Shown here piece after piece: positions 40,949 to 50,192 of a stretch of 64,000 bases of DNA. The stretch is from positions 329,501 to 393,500 of the forward strand of contig QXJR01000010.1 in the NCBI GenBank assembly GCA_020975725.1, in the 5' to 3' direction. A program made the position numbers and the translations under genes. The first letter of the stretch is position 1. Every line of letters starts with the position of its first letter. A model generated the notes under the pieces. The model had not been told where the DNA came from. It saw nothing but the letters and a program-made list of their open reading frames with translations, and made no database searches. This DNA is from Picocystis sp. L7. Its lineage: Eukaryota > Chlorophyta > Picocystophyceae > Picocystales > Picocystaceae.

Positions 40949-41757
40949 GGAGAGGGAGGGAGGGAGTGGACGGGGGAAAGGGAGAGGGACAGAGGGATTG
41001 AGGGATTGGGGGATTGAGGGAGAGAGGGAGGCAGAGGGATTGAGGGATTGGGGGAGAGAGGGAGTCGGAGGGATTGAGTGAGAGAGGGAGGCAGAGGGAT
41101 TGAGTGAGAGAGGGTGACAGAGGGATTGACAGAGGGAGAGAGGGACAGAGGGATTGAGGGATTGAGGGAGAGAGGGAGAGAGAGGGATTGAGGGATTGAG
41201 GGAGTCGGAGGGATTGAGTGAGAGAGGGAGAGAGAGGGATTGAGGGAGAGAGGGAGAGAGGGTGACAGAGAGGGTGACAGAGGGATTGAGGGATTGAGGG
41301 AGAGAGGGACACAGAGGGATTGAGGGAGAGAGGGAGAGAGAGGGATTGAGGGATTGAGGGAGAGAGGGATTGAGGGAGAGAGGGAGAGAGGGACACAGAG
41401 GGATTGAGGGAGAGAGGGAGAGAGAGGGATTGAGGGATTGAGGGAGTCGGAGGGATTGAGTGAGAGAGGGAGAGAGAGGGATTGAGGGAGAGAGGGAGAG
41501 AGGGTGACAGAGAGGGTGACAGAGGGATTGAGGGATTGAGGGAGAGAGGGACACAGAGGGATTGAGGGAGAGAGGGAGAGAGAGGGATTGAGGGATTGAG
41601 GGATTGAGGGAGAGAGGGATTGAGGGAGAGAGGGAGAGAGGGACACAGAGGGATTGAGGGAGAGAGGGAGAGAGAGGGATTGAGGGGTTGAGGGAGAGAG
41701 GGATTGAGGGAGAGAGGGACACAGAGGGATTGAGGGATTGAGGGAGAGAGGGAAGGA
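40949..41757 (+). repeat. Purine-rich minisatellite (~810 bp) with higher-order structure
   Basis: The plus strand is almost all A/G, built from short blocks GAGGGATT, GAGGGAGA, GTGACAGA, GACACAGA and GGAGTCGG. A longer composite recurs with a period of ~242 bp: GGAGTCGG at 41201 and 41443 starts near-identical blocks. It ends ~90 bp before the RBM-like ATG. The minus strand reads as endless Ser-Pro-Leu frames, which I treat as artefact. Confidence 0.95.
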
Positions 41758-41847
41758 GCGGTGTTGCAGTTGTTCGTGCTCTTCGTGCACCACCGCGTCG
41801 CATCGACACGTTTCACACCGGCTTGTTGGAGAGCGCAGGAAGGGACC

Positions 41848-43125
41848 ATGGCGAACGAAGCCGACTCGCCTGCCTTCTTCAGCTGGATCTGCCAAGCCCT
41901 GCGCGGGAGGTGCGCATCGAAGACGCACGTGCGGTCGAAACGAACACACACACGCACGTGGTTGGCGAACGTGGCTGACGCCTCTGCACGACGCACGAAA
42001 AGGTTCGAAGCCGATCCGGAGGTGCTGGCCAAGTACGTGGTGACACTCCTGCGCACAGAAGAGGTGGGAAGCGACGCAGAGCTGCACGAGAAGTGCGAAG
42101 AACAGCTGGAAGAGTTCCTCGGAAACCACACCAAAGCCTTCGTGGCCGAAACCATCGCACGTTGGAGACGTGGGGATCCACCGCCACGCGAACGAGGAAC
42201 GGAAAGGAAGATGGAGGGAGAAGACGGAAAAGGCACCCACAAAAGAGCACGCGAGGTCGACCTGAGGGACACGCTGCGCACGTCCAGAGAGACTAGGAGA
42301 AGCCCCGAAAGGAGAAAACCCAGAAGAGAAACCGCATACGCCACGCTGCGTGTGTACGATGTGCCCGCCGAAGCCAATTCTCCACCCTCCCTCTTCAAGC
42401 ACTTCCGAAGGTTTGGCATGGTCGTCAAAATACAATGCAGGGAAGGCCAAGGCGTGGCCTTCGTCCAGATGAAGACCAGAGAACAAGCCAGAAAGGCACT
42501 GGATGCACCCGATGCAGTGCTGGGGAACCGATTCATACGATTAAGTTGGGCGCAAAGGGACGTGCTCACACCAGAGGAAGTGGACGAATGGGAAAAGGAA
42601 AGGGAAGCGAACCGGGCCAAAAAAGAACAGGAACAGAAAAAAGCCTTGCTGGAACAGCTCCAGAAGAAACGGCAGGCACTGGAGAGGAAACAAACGGAAC
42701 AAAGGAAACAGTTCCTGGCCAAGAGGAAAGGACAGGAGCATCCAACTGCAAGCATGGGAGCAACAAAGCGCACGTTTCACCTAGATCATCGCCCTAGAAC
42801 CTTTCAGGTAGTCCACGCCCCTGAAAAGGTCAGCGACCTGAAAATACTGAGGAATCACTTTGCAGGGCTAGCGGGGTTCATGAATTGTACCATGGCCGAG
42901 GGAGGCAAGCTCCCAGCAACGGTTGAATTTGTCACACGTAGGACTGCAGAGGCAGCGTTTGCCCAAGGCAATAAAATCGGGGCGTTTCCTCTCAAGTTGG
43001 AATGGGTGCAGGCTGCAGACGGCGACGTGCCTACGGACAAGGCAGCTGGTAGCGGGACTGTTGGAGCGACTGAGTTGCTCGCACAACCTCCTGCCGTGAA
43101 TGCGGCAGGAGTCCAGCACGGATGA
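41848..43125 (+). CDS. RBM26/RBM27-like RNA-binding protein, two exons
   Basis: The 394-aa protein has exon 1 at 41848-41909, a 93-nt intron at 41910-42002 (donor GTGCGC, branch gCTGACg, acceptor AAAAG) and exon 2 at 42003-43125. The join gives FFSWICQALRGRFEADPEVLAKYVV, matching the PWI-like N-terminus of RBM26/27. RRM1 is at about 150-230 (YATLRVYDVPAE, GVAFVQMKTREQA). A Lys/Glu/Gln-rich coiled coil follows (EKEREANRAKKEQEQKK), then RRM2 near 320-390. Animal relatives act in nuclear RNA decay (PAXT). The CCCH finger seen in RBM26/27 is absent. The intron has no stop and is in frame, so retention would add 31 residues. Confidence 0.76.
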   Translation: MANEADSPAFFSWICQALRGRCASKTHVRSKRTHTRTWLANVADASARRTKRFEADPEVLAKYVVTLLRTEEVGSDAELHEKCEEQLEEFLGNHTKAFVAETIARWRRGDPPPRERGTERKMEGEDGKGTHKRAREVDLRDTLRTSRETRRSPERRKPRRETAYATLRVYDVPAEANSPPSLFKHFRRFGMVVKIQCREGQGVAFVQMKTREQARKALDAPDAVLGNRFIRLSWAQRDVLTPEEVDEWEKEREANRAKKEQEQKKALLEQLQKKRQALERKQTEQRKQFLAKRKGQEHPTASMGATKRTFHLDHRPRTFQVVHAPEKVSDLKILRNHFAGLAGFMNCTMAEGGKLPATVEFVTRRTAEAAFAQGNKIGAFPLKLEWVQAADGDVPTDKAAGSGTVGATELLAQPPAVNAAGVQHG

Positions 43126-43642
43126 AGCAGCTCACTCACATCCTCCTTGCGTACACTTTCTCGTGTAAGACGGTGAAGCAATTGCTTTCCAGTCGTTTGA
43201 ACCACCCGCTCCGTGAACCCTGTGAACATCCTGTCCAATGCTGAAGCATTTCACCTTGGAGCACTGCTTCTGCCCCATAACTGGAGGATCTTGTCCTGCT
43301 GCAGCTCCAAGAACAATCGCCTTAGGTTCTCCTTTGCCACCGACCATCAGAAATTCGATATATCCAACCAAGCACAACAACGATCCCCCCGAGCATCTTC
43401 TGTTCCGCGCTCACTTTCATGTATCATGGTCACGGCGCAGACATGGCTTGTATGCTTTCGTTGGACTATGCACCTTGTTTCCTTGGTAGAGATCACCTGC
43501 ATTGCAAAGGATGCTTCACCTGTACCCCTTGCATCTCTCACAGCATTGTCTCCCTTGCATCCATACGAGCACATCAAAATTACCATTGTTTCATGTTCCC
43601 GTTTTGATAAAGAAATTGTAGATAGGTAACCACGTCGGTGGG
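43126..43642. other. Intergenic stretch between RBM-like and C45 genes
   Basis: I see no gene, repeat or conserved site in it. Confidence 0.45.
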
Positions 43643-44734
43643 ATGGTGGATGCGCGTCGCGAACTACCGGTGCTCCACGCGCGCGGCGATGGGAAGGAAC
43701 TGGGACGATTCGTGGGCGAAGCGATGCGTCTCCTGATCCAGAAGCGCGTGGAGCAGCAGGCGTGGCTCCACGAGGCGAAGGCGAAGTACGAAAGCGGTGC
43801 ATTGCGACCTGTGGTCGACAGCTTGGCGTCGGCAGGACGCACCGCCTTTCCACAGCTTTGGGAAGAGATGGAAGGAATGGCACATGGAAGCCAAGTGGAG
43901 TTCCTGTACATCCTCCTGATCAATCTGCAAAGAGAGATGCGCTATTTCGTGCCCGAGGATTCAGAACGCGCAAAGTACGTGAAGAAGGTGGTCTCCCCAG
44001 ACATGAATTGCACCGATGTATTTTACAAAGGTTCTGAAGGATGGTGGCTGTGTCACAACGAAGACGGTGGAGATGCAGCTGACATGCATTTTCTGTTCAT
44101 GCTGCAAGTGAAGGGAAATCACGGGACCTTCACTGGACTCACTTATGCTGGTGAGCTTCCATCCTCGGCGTTCGGTTACAATTCCTCTGGCCTCGTTTTC
44201 ACCATGGATGGGCTTTCACCGGTGCACCTGGATCCTGGTGGAGTGCCAAGGAATTTTGTGTCCCGAAAACTGATGGAAGCGAAGACAATGGATGAAGCGC
44301 TCTGTATCGTTACCGAAGCAAGGCATTCAGTAGGACACAATTACAACATAGTCAGCGTTGCTCAGGGTGAGTTCAGCGCTGTTTCTGTCGAGACGGCTCC
44401 AAGGGGCCTGTTTTCCATCCAGACATTGGTGGATGAGTGCTTCTTCCATGCAAACAGGTACCTTCGAGTCACAACACCGCAAATCCCAAACCCGAGTAGC
44501 GAACACAGAGAAATGCGCGTACAAGAGTTACTACCAGTGAATAGATTGGATGCCCTGTTAGCAATCCTTGCTGACCAAGAAGACGAAACTTGGCCTATTT
44601 TTGACCCGCATGGGAACGGCAGTACTTACTGCACAGCTGTGTTTGACTTCAAGCAAAGGCAAGTGGAGGTGTACATGGGCAATCCTTTGAAACGTGAATG
44701 CTGCTTCTCAGATGCCCTATTGGAGAGAGTTTAA
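43643..44734 (+). CDS. Peptidase C45 / acyl-CoA:6-APA acyltransferase-like Ntn hydrolase
   Basis: The 363-aa N-terminal-nucleophile hydrolase belongs to the family that includes penicillin acyltransferase and insect Tan. The predicted self-processing site is before Cys at about 122 (DMNCTDVFYKG), giving a free N-terminal Cys. WWLCHNEDGGDAADMHF, TYAGELPSSAFGYNSSGL, MDGLSPVHLDPGGVPRNFVSR, GHNYNIVSVAQGEFSAVSVE and NRYLRV fit the family order. The late TYCTAVFDFKQRQVEVYMGNP is the usual C-terminal strand. No signal peptide is seen. The substrate is not predictable; cleavage or formation of an amide bond is expected. Confidence 0.8.
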   Translation: MVDARRELPVLHARGDGKELGRFVGEAMRLLIQKRVEQQAWLHEAKAKYESGALRPVVDSLASAGRTAFPQLWEEMEGMAHGSQVEFLYILLINLQREMRYFVPEDSERAKYVKKVVSPDMNCTDVFYKGSEGWWLCHNEDGGDAADMHFLFMLQVKGNHGTFTGLTYAGELPSSAFGYNSSGLVFTMDGLSPVHLDPGGVPRNFVSRKLMEAKTMDEALCIVTEARHSVGHNYNIVSVAQGEFSAVSVETAPRGLFSIQTLVDECFFHANRYLRVTTPQIPNPSSEHREMRVQELLPVNRLDALLAILADQEDETWPIFDPHGNGSTYCTAVFDFKQRQVEVYMGNPLKRECCFSDALLERV

Positions 44735-46253
44735 ACAGGGAAGGTGCAGACCAAATGTATGGTTTGCAGGCATGGCCTGCCTGCGCAATGCAGTGGCTTA
44801 TATACCTGGTCGGAACCAGGAAGATGGTATTCCAACAGGGACAGTCCCTAGGCAAGCAAGGCTGCTCAGGGCCAGGCCAGCCAGTGCAGGATACCTTTCC
44901 CTTCACCATAAGTAGGTCGACTCGTCGTTCCATGCGGTTCATGGGCCGGAGAAGCAAAGAAGCCAGACTTTCAATAAGCACTACATTCTTGGACATGTTA
45001 TAAGCATTCGAGAACGAACCCTCGATTTTTCTCACTTATCCTGTCTACCCAATTCCCTACCCCGTGCATGTCCTAAGGAATCCTCGTTCTACAGTATTGC
45101 TTTGAACAACGACAACCGTACGAGACTTTGTGCTTGATTGCATCAAGTTCTATGTGAATTTTAGCCATTCGCAGGGACTGCTGATCCATTTATCAAGTGG
45201 GTTTCGTATCTTTGTAACCACATCATGGTTCGATAATATCCTCGATTCATACACTTCATCGTTATCTTGAAACGCACATTATTCCCCTTGAGCCTTGTTC
45301 CACTTGGGTCCTACACCATCCAATCAACTTAAAGGATGTGGCCATCCATTCAAGCGTTGGTATCTTTGCTCATCTTCAATTGCGAACCGAAGTGCTACAA
45401 AAAAACGCTCACGCTATACATCGATTCGTCGTGCTTTATCTTCTTATGGCGACTCCGTTCTACTTACGAGTTTTTGAATGGTATTTTGGGCTACGAGCGG
45501 GAACTTGTAAATGAGTCATCATGGCCGCATGGATTGGCACAGTCCATATGCGTTTCTTCGTAAATGTGATATTTCATTCCTGCAAGATTCTTTGACAGCT
45601 AGTATCTGATGGGAGGAGGGTTTGGCCCAAGTGGTGCGCAAGTTTGTCGACCTTTCGTCTTCCTATCATTCGCTCGAAGGAGGGTGCAGTGATTGTTTCG
45701 GAGCAAAGCGAACCAACTTTGCCAAATGACTAACACGCGTCTCCAGGGATCCCATGTTTTCGTAAATTGTTGCGAAGACGGGACGATACGTGGATCGAGG
45801 TCAAACACGATTGAGCATGGATGGACGATGGGCTTGCATGGTCCATTCTCTTCGCCGTACGCCCCGGGCGGAGTCCCACGGAGCCCGTCCTTGCTTTTCC
45901 CCCGCGCGTTCATCTCACAAGCACGATCCTCGGGTGTCGATGCGTCATTGGATCGGTTCCCCGCCGTGCGAGCAATCCATCGCCACTCGCGGTGTGCAAG
46001 CGTCCACCTCCACGCCGAGGGTCACCTTGGATCCTCGAACCGTTGCCCCACCCCCCTCCCGAACCGCCCGTACGGCCGTACGCGTACGGATACGGCGTAC
46101 GGTCCTTCCGCCCCTGTGTCGTGTGGGGTCCGTTTCGGCCCGGGGGACGTACAGGGGAGAGGGAGCTTGGGGGGTGAGGTCTGGTGGTGGTGAGACGAAG
46201 CAGTACGTGGGAGACCGAGGCGCGAGCACGAGCTTCGCGCGCAAGTTCGGGCC
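44735..46253. other. 1.5-kb intergenic region upstream of ISCA1
   Basis: The section 45000-45600 is clearly AT-richer than most of the window and looks like spacer. Near ISCA1, four CGTACG sites fall within 46069-46101, including the perfect palindrome CGTACGGCCGTACG. No gene is recognised. Confidence 0.5.
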
Positions 46254-46724
46254 ATGCGAGGCGCACTGGCGGTCGCGAGAAGAACCACAGGCACGTGGAG
46301 AGAGGTGGCGTGGTCGAGATGGTCCTCGGCGGGTGCAGAGGTCGCGGAAGACGTCGCAGAAGGCGGGGCCGAAGCCAGCACGCGACGAAGGAGGCCGAAG
46401 AAGCAAGTGCTGGAGCTCACCGAAGCAGCCGCGGAACGCATCCGCACGCTGTTGGACAAGAGAAAGGCCGAGTACCTGCGCATCGGCGTGAAAACGAAGG
46501 GTTGCAACGGGAAAGCGTACACCTTGAACTACGCGGAAAATAAAGGCAAATTCGACGAAGAGGTCCATCAGCTCGGCGTGAAGCTCCTGATCGACCCTTC
46601 CGCACTCATGCACATCATCGGTACGAAGCTGGATTTTGTAGAGGACAGAATCAGGACGGAATTCGTGTTCAACAATCCGAACAGCAAGGGACAGTGTGGC
46701 TGCGGTGAATCGTTCACCACGTAG
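46254..46724 (+). CDS. ISCA1: A-type iron-sulfur assembly protein ISCA1 (mitochondrial)
   Basis: The 156-aa protein has a ~45-residue Arg/Ala/Trp-rich mitochondrial presequence, then the HesB/IscA domain. [15 protein letters not shown] and [17 protein letters not shown] carry the first Cys. The C-terminal CGCGESF carries the other two. The domain delivers Fe-S clusters to mitochondrial [4Fe-4S] proteins. It starts at the ATG after the CGTACG cluster. It converges with DapF, with 203 bp between the stops. Confidence 0.95.
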   Translation: MRGALAVARRTTGTWREVAWSRWSSAGAEVAEDVAEGGAEASTRRRRPKKQVLELTEAAAERIRTLLDKRKAEYLRIGVKTKGCNGKAYTLNYAENKGKFDEEVHQLGVKLLIDPSALMHIIGTKLDFVEDRIRTEFVFNNPNSKGQCGCGESFTT

Positions 46725-46927
46725 GCCGCTCGACAGAGGACTCGCCAGTTCACCTCTACGCACCTTCGTCCAGGGTTCTGGTCGAGAGTACCACCGCACG
46801 CACCCATCCACGCGGTCCGCTCTTGTGTTTTTGCTTCGTATCGAGACACACTGTAATATACCAAAGTCATTGTTTATTTCCACCATTCGAGAAACATCCC
46901 AGATTGTGAGTCGCTCGTCTTGGCCGA

Positions 46928-47884
46928 TCAAGAGACCGTTCCGCTGAACACCAGCTCTGCTGGACCCGTCATGTACACGTGGTTGTCTCCTTCGTTCCAA
47001 TGGATTTCAAGAGGTCCACCAGGCAGTTCGACCACACACTTGCGATCGACTAGGCCTTCCAAAACACCTGCCACCACGGTTGCACAGGCACCCGTGCCGC
47101 ATGCAAGGGTCTCAGCAGCTCCCCTTTCCCAGACCCGCATTTTCACGTACGCAGAGTCTACGACCTCCACGAACTCTGTATTGGTCTTGGCGGGGAAAAC
47201 AGCATTTGACTCAAACGCAGGACCAAGTGTGGGAAGGTCCAGGGAGCCCACCTCAAGCATCCCTTGGCTTGAGGAATAGACCACGCAGTGAGGATTGCCC
47301 ATGCTAACGCATGTGCAGTTCCACTCTTTCCCGGACACTTCAAGCTTCTGCTTGATCACACTTCCATCATCTCCAGTGGCAACCAATGTCGTCGGAACTT
47401 TCGACGCTTCCAGAATCGGCTCACCCATATCCACGCACACCTGTCCATCTTCGCGGACCTCCGGAACCATGACGCCGGCTAAGGTGTGTACCCTGTACGA
47501 CCTCGGACCGTCTCCATCTTTCTGCGCCACAAATCGAGCCAGGCAACGAATGCCGTTTCCGCACATTTCCGGTTCGCTGCCGTCGGAGTTGTATATCCGC
47601 ATCGTGTAATCCGCACCGTTCGTCGGGGGCAACGCGAAGATCACGCCATCGCCACCAATTCCAAAGTTCCTGTCGCACATTCTCTTGGCGGTGTCCTGGT
47701 CTAGCACGGGAACCTCGCTGTGTCGATTGTCGATGAGAATGAAATCGTTTCCGAGGCCTTGGTACTTGGCGAATTCGACCTTCGAGTGGGAAGCACGGCA
47801 CGTCGTCCGTGCCGCACGTCCCTGCGTCTGGGAGACCTTCGTTCCCAGCCTGGGCATCCCAGACATCCTCAACGTCACCTCCAT
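46928..47884 (-). CDS. DAPF: Diaminopimelate epimerase (plastid lysine biosynthesis)
   Basis: The 318-aa PLP-independent epimerase converts LL- to meso-diaminopimelate in the plastid lysine pathway. The two catalytic cysteines are in [13 protein letters not shown] and [14 protein letters not shown]. The family start [15 protein letters not shown] is preceded by ~48 residues rich in Arg, Thr and Ser with few acids, fitting a transit peptide. I start at 47884; the frame extends further upstream but into promoter DNA. TTAACTCGAACGAA lies 116 bp upstream, identical to the site near ADPRM. Confidence 0.95.
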   Translation of the reverse strand: MEVTLRMSGMPRLGTKVSQTQGRAARTTCRASHSKVEFAKYQGLGNDFILIDNRHSEVPVLDQDTAKRMCDRNFGIGGDGVIFALPPTNGADYTMRIYNSDGSEPEMCGNGIRCLARFVAQKDGDGPRSYRVHTLAGVMVPEVREDGQVCVDMGEPILEASKVPTTLVATGDDGSVIKQKLEVSGKEWNCTCVSMGNPHCVVYSSSQGMLEVGSLDLPTLGPAFESNAVFPAKTNTEFVEVVDSAYVKMRVWERGAAETLACGTGACATVVAGVLEGLVDRKCVVELPGGPLEIHWNEGDNHVYMTGPAELVFSGTVS

Positions 47885-49034
47885 GGCCCTTCGAAGCACT
47901 TGATGCGGTGGAAGTGGGAACGAGGAGCGCGACAAACGCACCGTGCTTCGTACGCCGCCTCGACGTCTGGAACCGACGAAAAACCCATCGGGAGGCCACT
48001 TAACTCGAACGAAAACCCGGCGGATTCTCCCAATTGGGCCGTGGGCCACGAGGTTGGGACGCATGGAAGGGTCACGGCCGTCTGCGAAAGCGAGCATGCG
48101 GGCAATGTTGCGAGTGCGTCGAGGAATAGCATGCGGATAGGGAACGAAAACACGAGTGTGCACAGTCTCGTGTTTTTCAAAGAATCGAAGGGTAGTTTGA
48201 TATCTTTGCGTAGGGACGAATGTGGAGACACCATTGGCCATTGCAACAAAACAAGAAAGATCAACCCTCTACATGGAGCGTCAATATTCGAAATGTCGCA
48301 ACCTGGAAAGCGCATCGGTTTTTTCTGGCGCAAGCGCGACGGGCAATAATTGATTGCTTGTCCATTGGAAGCGGCAATGCTCCAAGGCTATTGGTCAAGT
48401 GTAGAGTATCTCACGGACTTGAGTTTCTGCAAAAAGGCCGCGAAAGGTGTCGTGAGGATGGACATTCAAACGGTGTAGCCTTCAAGGGCAACAACGGTGG
48501 GTGCTCTTGTCATGAGCACCCATTCGGGCTTTGTGATCATTGATGGGGGCATTCTGCATTCTACGACTTGCTCGTCGTGGACGTTACATCGGTTGGTTGC
48601 GGAGTACCTTCCAAAAGGCGAAAAGAATATCCTTCCGCAACTTCTACGAAATTTGCGCTTGTCCATAGATTGGGCGAGTTTGGGTCATTAACATCATGCA
48701 CGAGCGACCGAGGCGGACAAGGGAGATCCCTTCGAACTCTTTTTTCGTTCTCTTCCTTTGACTCCTATGTGGAAGAGTACCCGACATCGAGAAAGGCCCG
48801 GACCCCTCTTTACACGATTGTGCTCGTGGTATGGCTGGAGAACGGCCCATGCATGCGACCGTGATCTTGGTCGCTCCAACGCGGTTGTTCCGCCACACGC
48901 ATCCCATCCATGGACCGTGTGGACAGCTGTCTTTGCGGTCCTTTGGGAGATGCTAGGCATATGCCCTGGTGAGGGGAGAGGGGCTCCATGCCAGACCGTT
49001 CGAACCACTTTGGGAAGCGAGTGAACACAAGGCG
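47885..49034. other. 1.15-kb divergent region between DapF and EEP genes
   Basis: TTAACTCGAACGAA occurs at 48000-48013. No gene is recognised; several short frames on both strands lack family similarity that I can see. Confidence 0.5.
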
Positions 49035-50192
49035 ATGCGACCGCGCGGGAACGAATGGAGGCGTCCTTCGGGGTCCTTTCGGCCCCAGAAGGTGGCCAAC
49101 TGCGCAGCAGCAGCCACAGCCGCGTGCTTGGCATTCGCACCGGCCGCACACGCGCACGCCTCGCGCACTTCGCGGTCGAACACCCTGCACGTCGCGACCT
49201 GGAACCTGCGAGGCGTCATGGATCGATGGTCGGAGCGAAAACCAATCCTGCTTCATTGCCTGGCCAAGCACAAGGAAATAGACGTCATCGCGTTGCAGGA
49301 GGTGATGACCGGAGGGTTTGGACAGGACAAGCTCATACGTGACAGCCTGGAGGGACAACACCGCATGTTCGCATGTCGAACCATTCTCGAGCATCTGGAC
49401 CACAGGTTTTCGATCATCGGGGGTGCGTACAAGTTTCTCGTCTCGAAGTGTATTGCAGCATGTCTGTGTACGAAGCGTTCCATGTCGTCTTTACTACTTT
49501 TCGTGGAAGGATTGAGGGAACAACTTGCGTTTCGACCTGCACGCACATTCCAGTTCCTGAAGCAATTCATGGCTGGAGCCTTCACGCACCTGGGGCACCT
49601 TTTGATGTCGCCTTTCTTTGGCAATGCTTTGATCTGTAGAGAAGATGTCAATGGGAGAATGCATTCGATTCTCACTCTGGGTGACTTCCGGGTTGCACAG
49701 AAAGTCACTGTAAGTGTGCCGCCATCAGAGACAACCATACTGCCACTGGATGTTTTGGTTGTCAATGTACATTTGCACCATGGGGAAGACCTCTCTGATG
49801 TAAAAATAAGGAAGAGCCAGATGAAGAGGGTTTTGGAATGGATTGGAGATTGGGAGCAACTGGACCTGGCAGCAGTTGTTCTAATGGGCGATTTCAATGC
49901 CCCGCCCGCCGAGGAGATCCACGAACACTTGAAAGAGCAGGGATTTTGTTCTTCTTACGCTGCTGTACACGGGACTGAACCAGAGAAGACATTCCCCAGT
50001 GGTCTTCAGGCTCCCCTCATGGACATGGATGGCGAAGCCAGTTGTCTGGATTACATCTATGTGGCATCTCGTCCAGGTGTGGACTTTCGCGTGTTGGACT
50101 CCTCTCTACTTGGAGACAAGAGCGCCAAGGGAGACAACACCCTCTTCCCTTCCGACCATTTTGGAGTGAGGAGTTTGATCCAATTCTCCTGA
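49035..50192 (+). CDS. Endonuclease/exonuclease/phosphatase-family hydrolase with signal or luminal targeting
   Basis: The 385-aa EEP-fold enzyme has LHVATWNLRGVMD, DVIALQEVMTGG, LVVNVHLHHGED, VVLMGDFNAPPAEEI, CLDYIYV and FPSDHFGV, covering the Asn, Glu, Asp and His catalytic set. The N-terminus has a basic stretch, then a hydrophobic Ala-rich segment ending APAAHAHA, which suggests a signal peptide or a plastid-lumen bipartite sequence. The middle (about 130-190) is unlike the family and begins at a GTGCGT in the DNA (49423), so an unrecognised intron there is possible, although no CTGAC is seen before a 3' AG. The substrate is unknown (nucleic acid, sphingomyelin or phosphate ester). Confidence 0.76.
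   Translation: MRPRGNEWRRPSGSFRPQKVANCAAAATAACLAFAPAAHAHASRTSRSNTLHVATWNLRGVMDRWSERKPILLHCLAKHKEIDVIALQEVMTGGFGQDKLIRDSLEGQHRMFACRTILEHLDHRFSIIGGAYKFLVSKCIAACLCTKRSMSSLLLFVEGLREQLAFRPARTFQFLKQFMAGAFTHLGHLLMSPFFGNALICREDVNGRMHSILTLGDFRVAQKVTVSVPPSETTILPLDVLVVNVHLHHGEDLSDVKIRKSQMKRVLEWIGDWEQLDLAAVVLMGDFNAPPAEEIHEHLKEQGFCSSYAAVHGTEPEKTFPSGLQAPLMDMDGEASCLDYIYVASRPGVDFRVLDSSLLGDKSAKGDNTLFPSDHFGVRSLIQFS

Noticed and set aside
40861-42773. Minus-strand open frames of 450-635 codons rich in Leu-Asn-Pro-Ser-Ile-Pro
   Set aside because: They are translations of the purine-rich minisatellite and of the antisense of the RBM-like gene.
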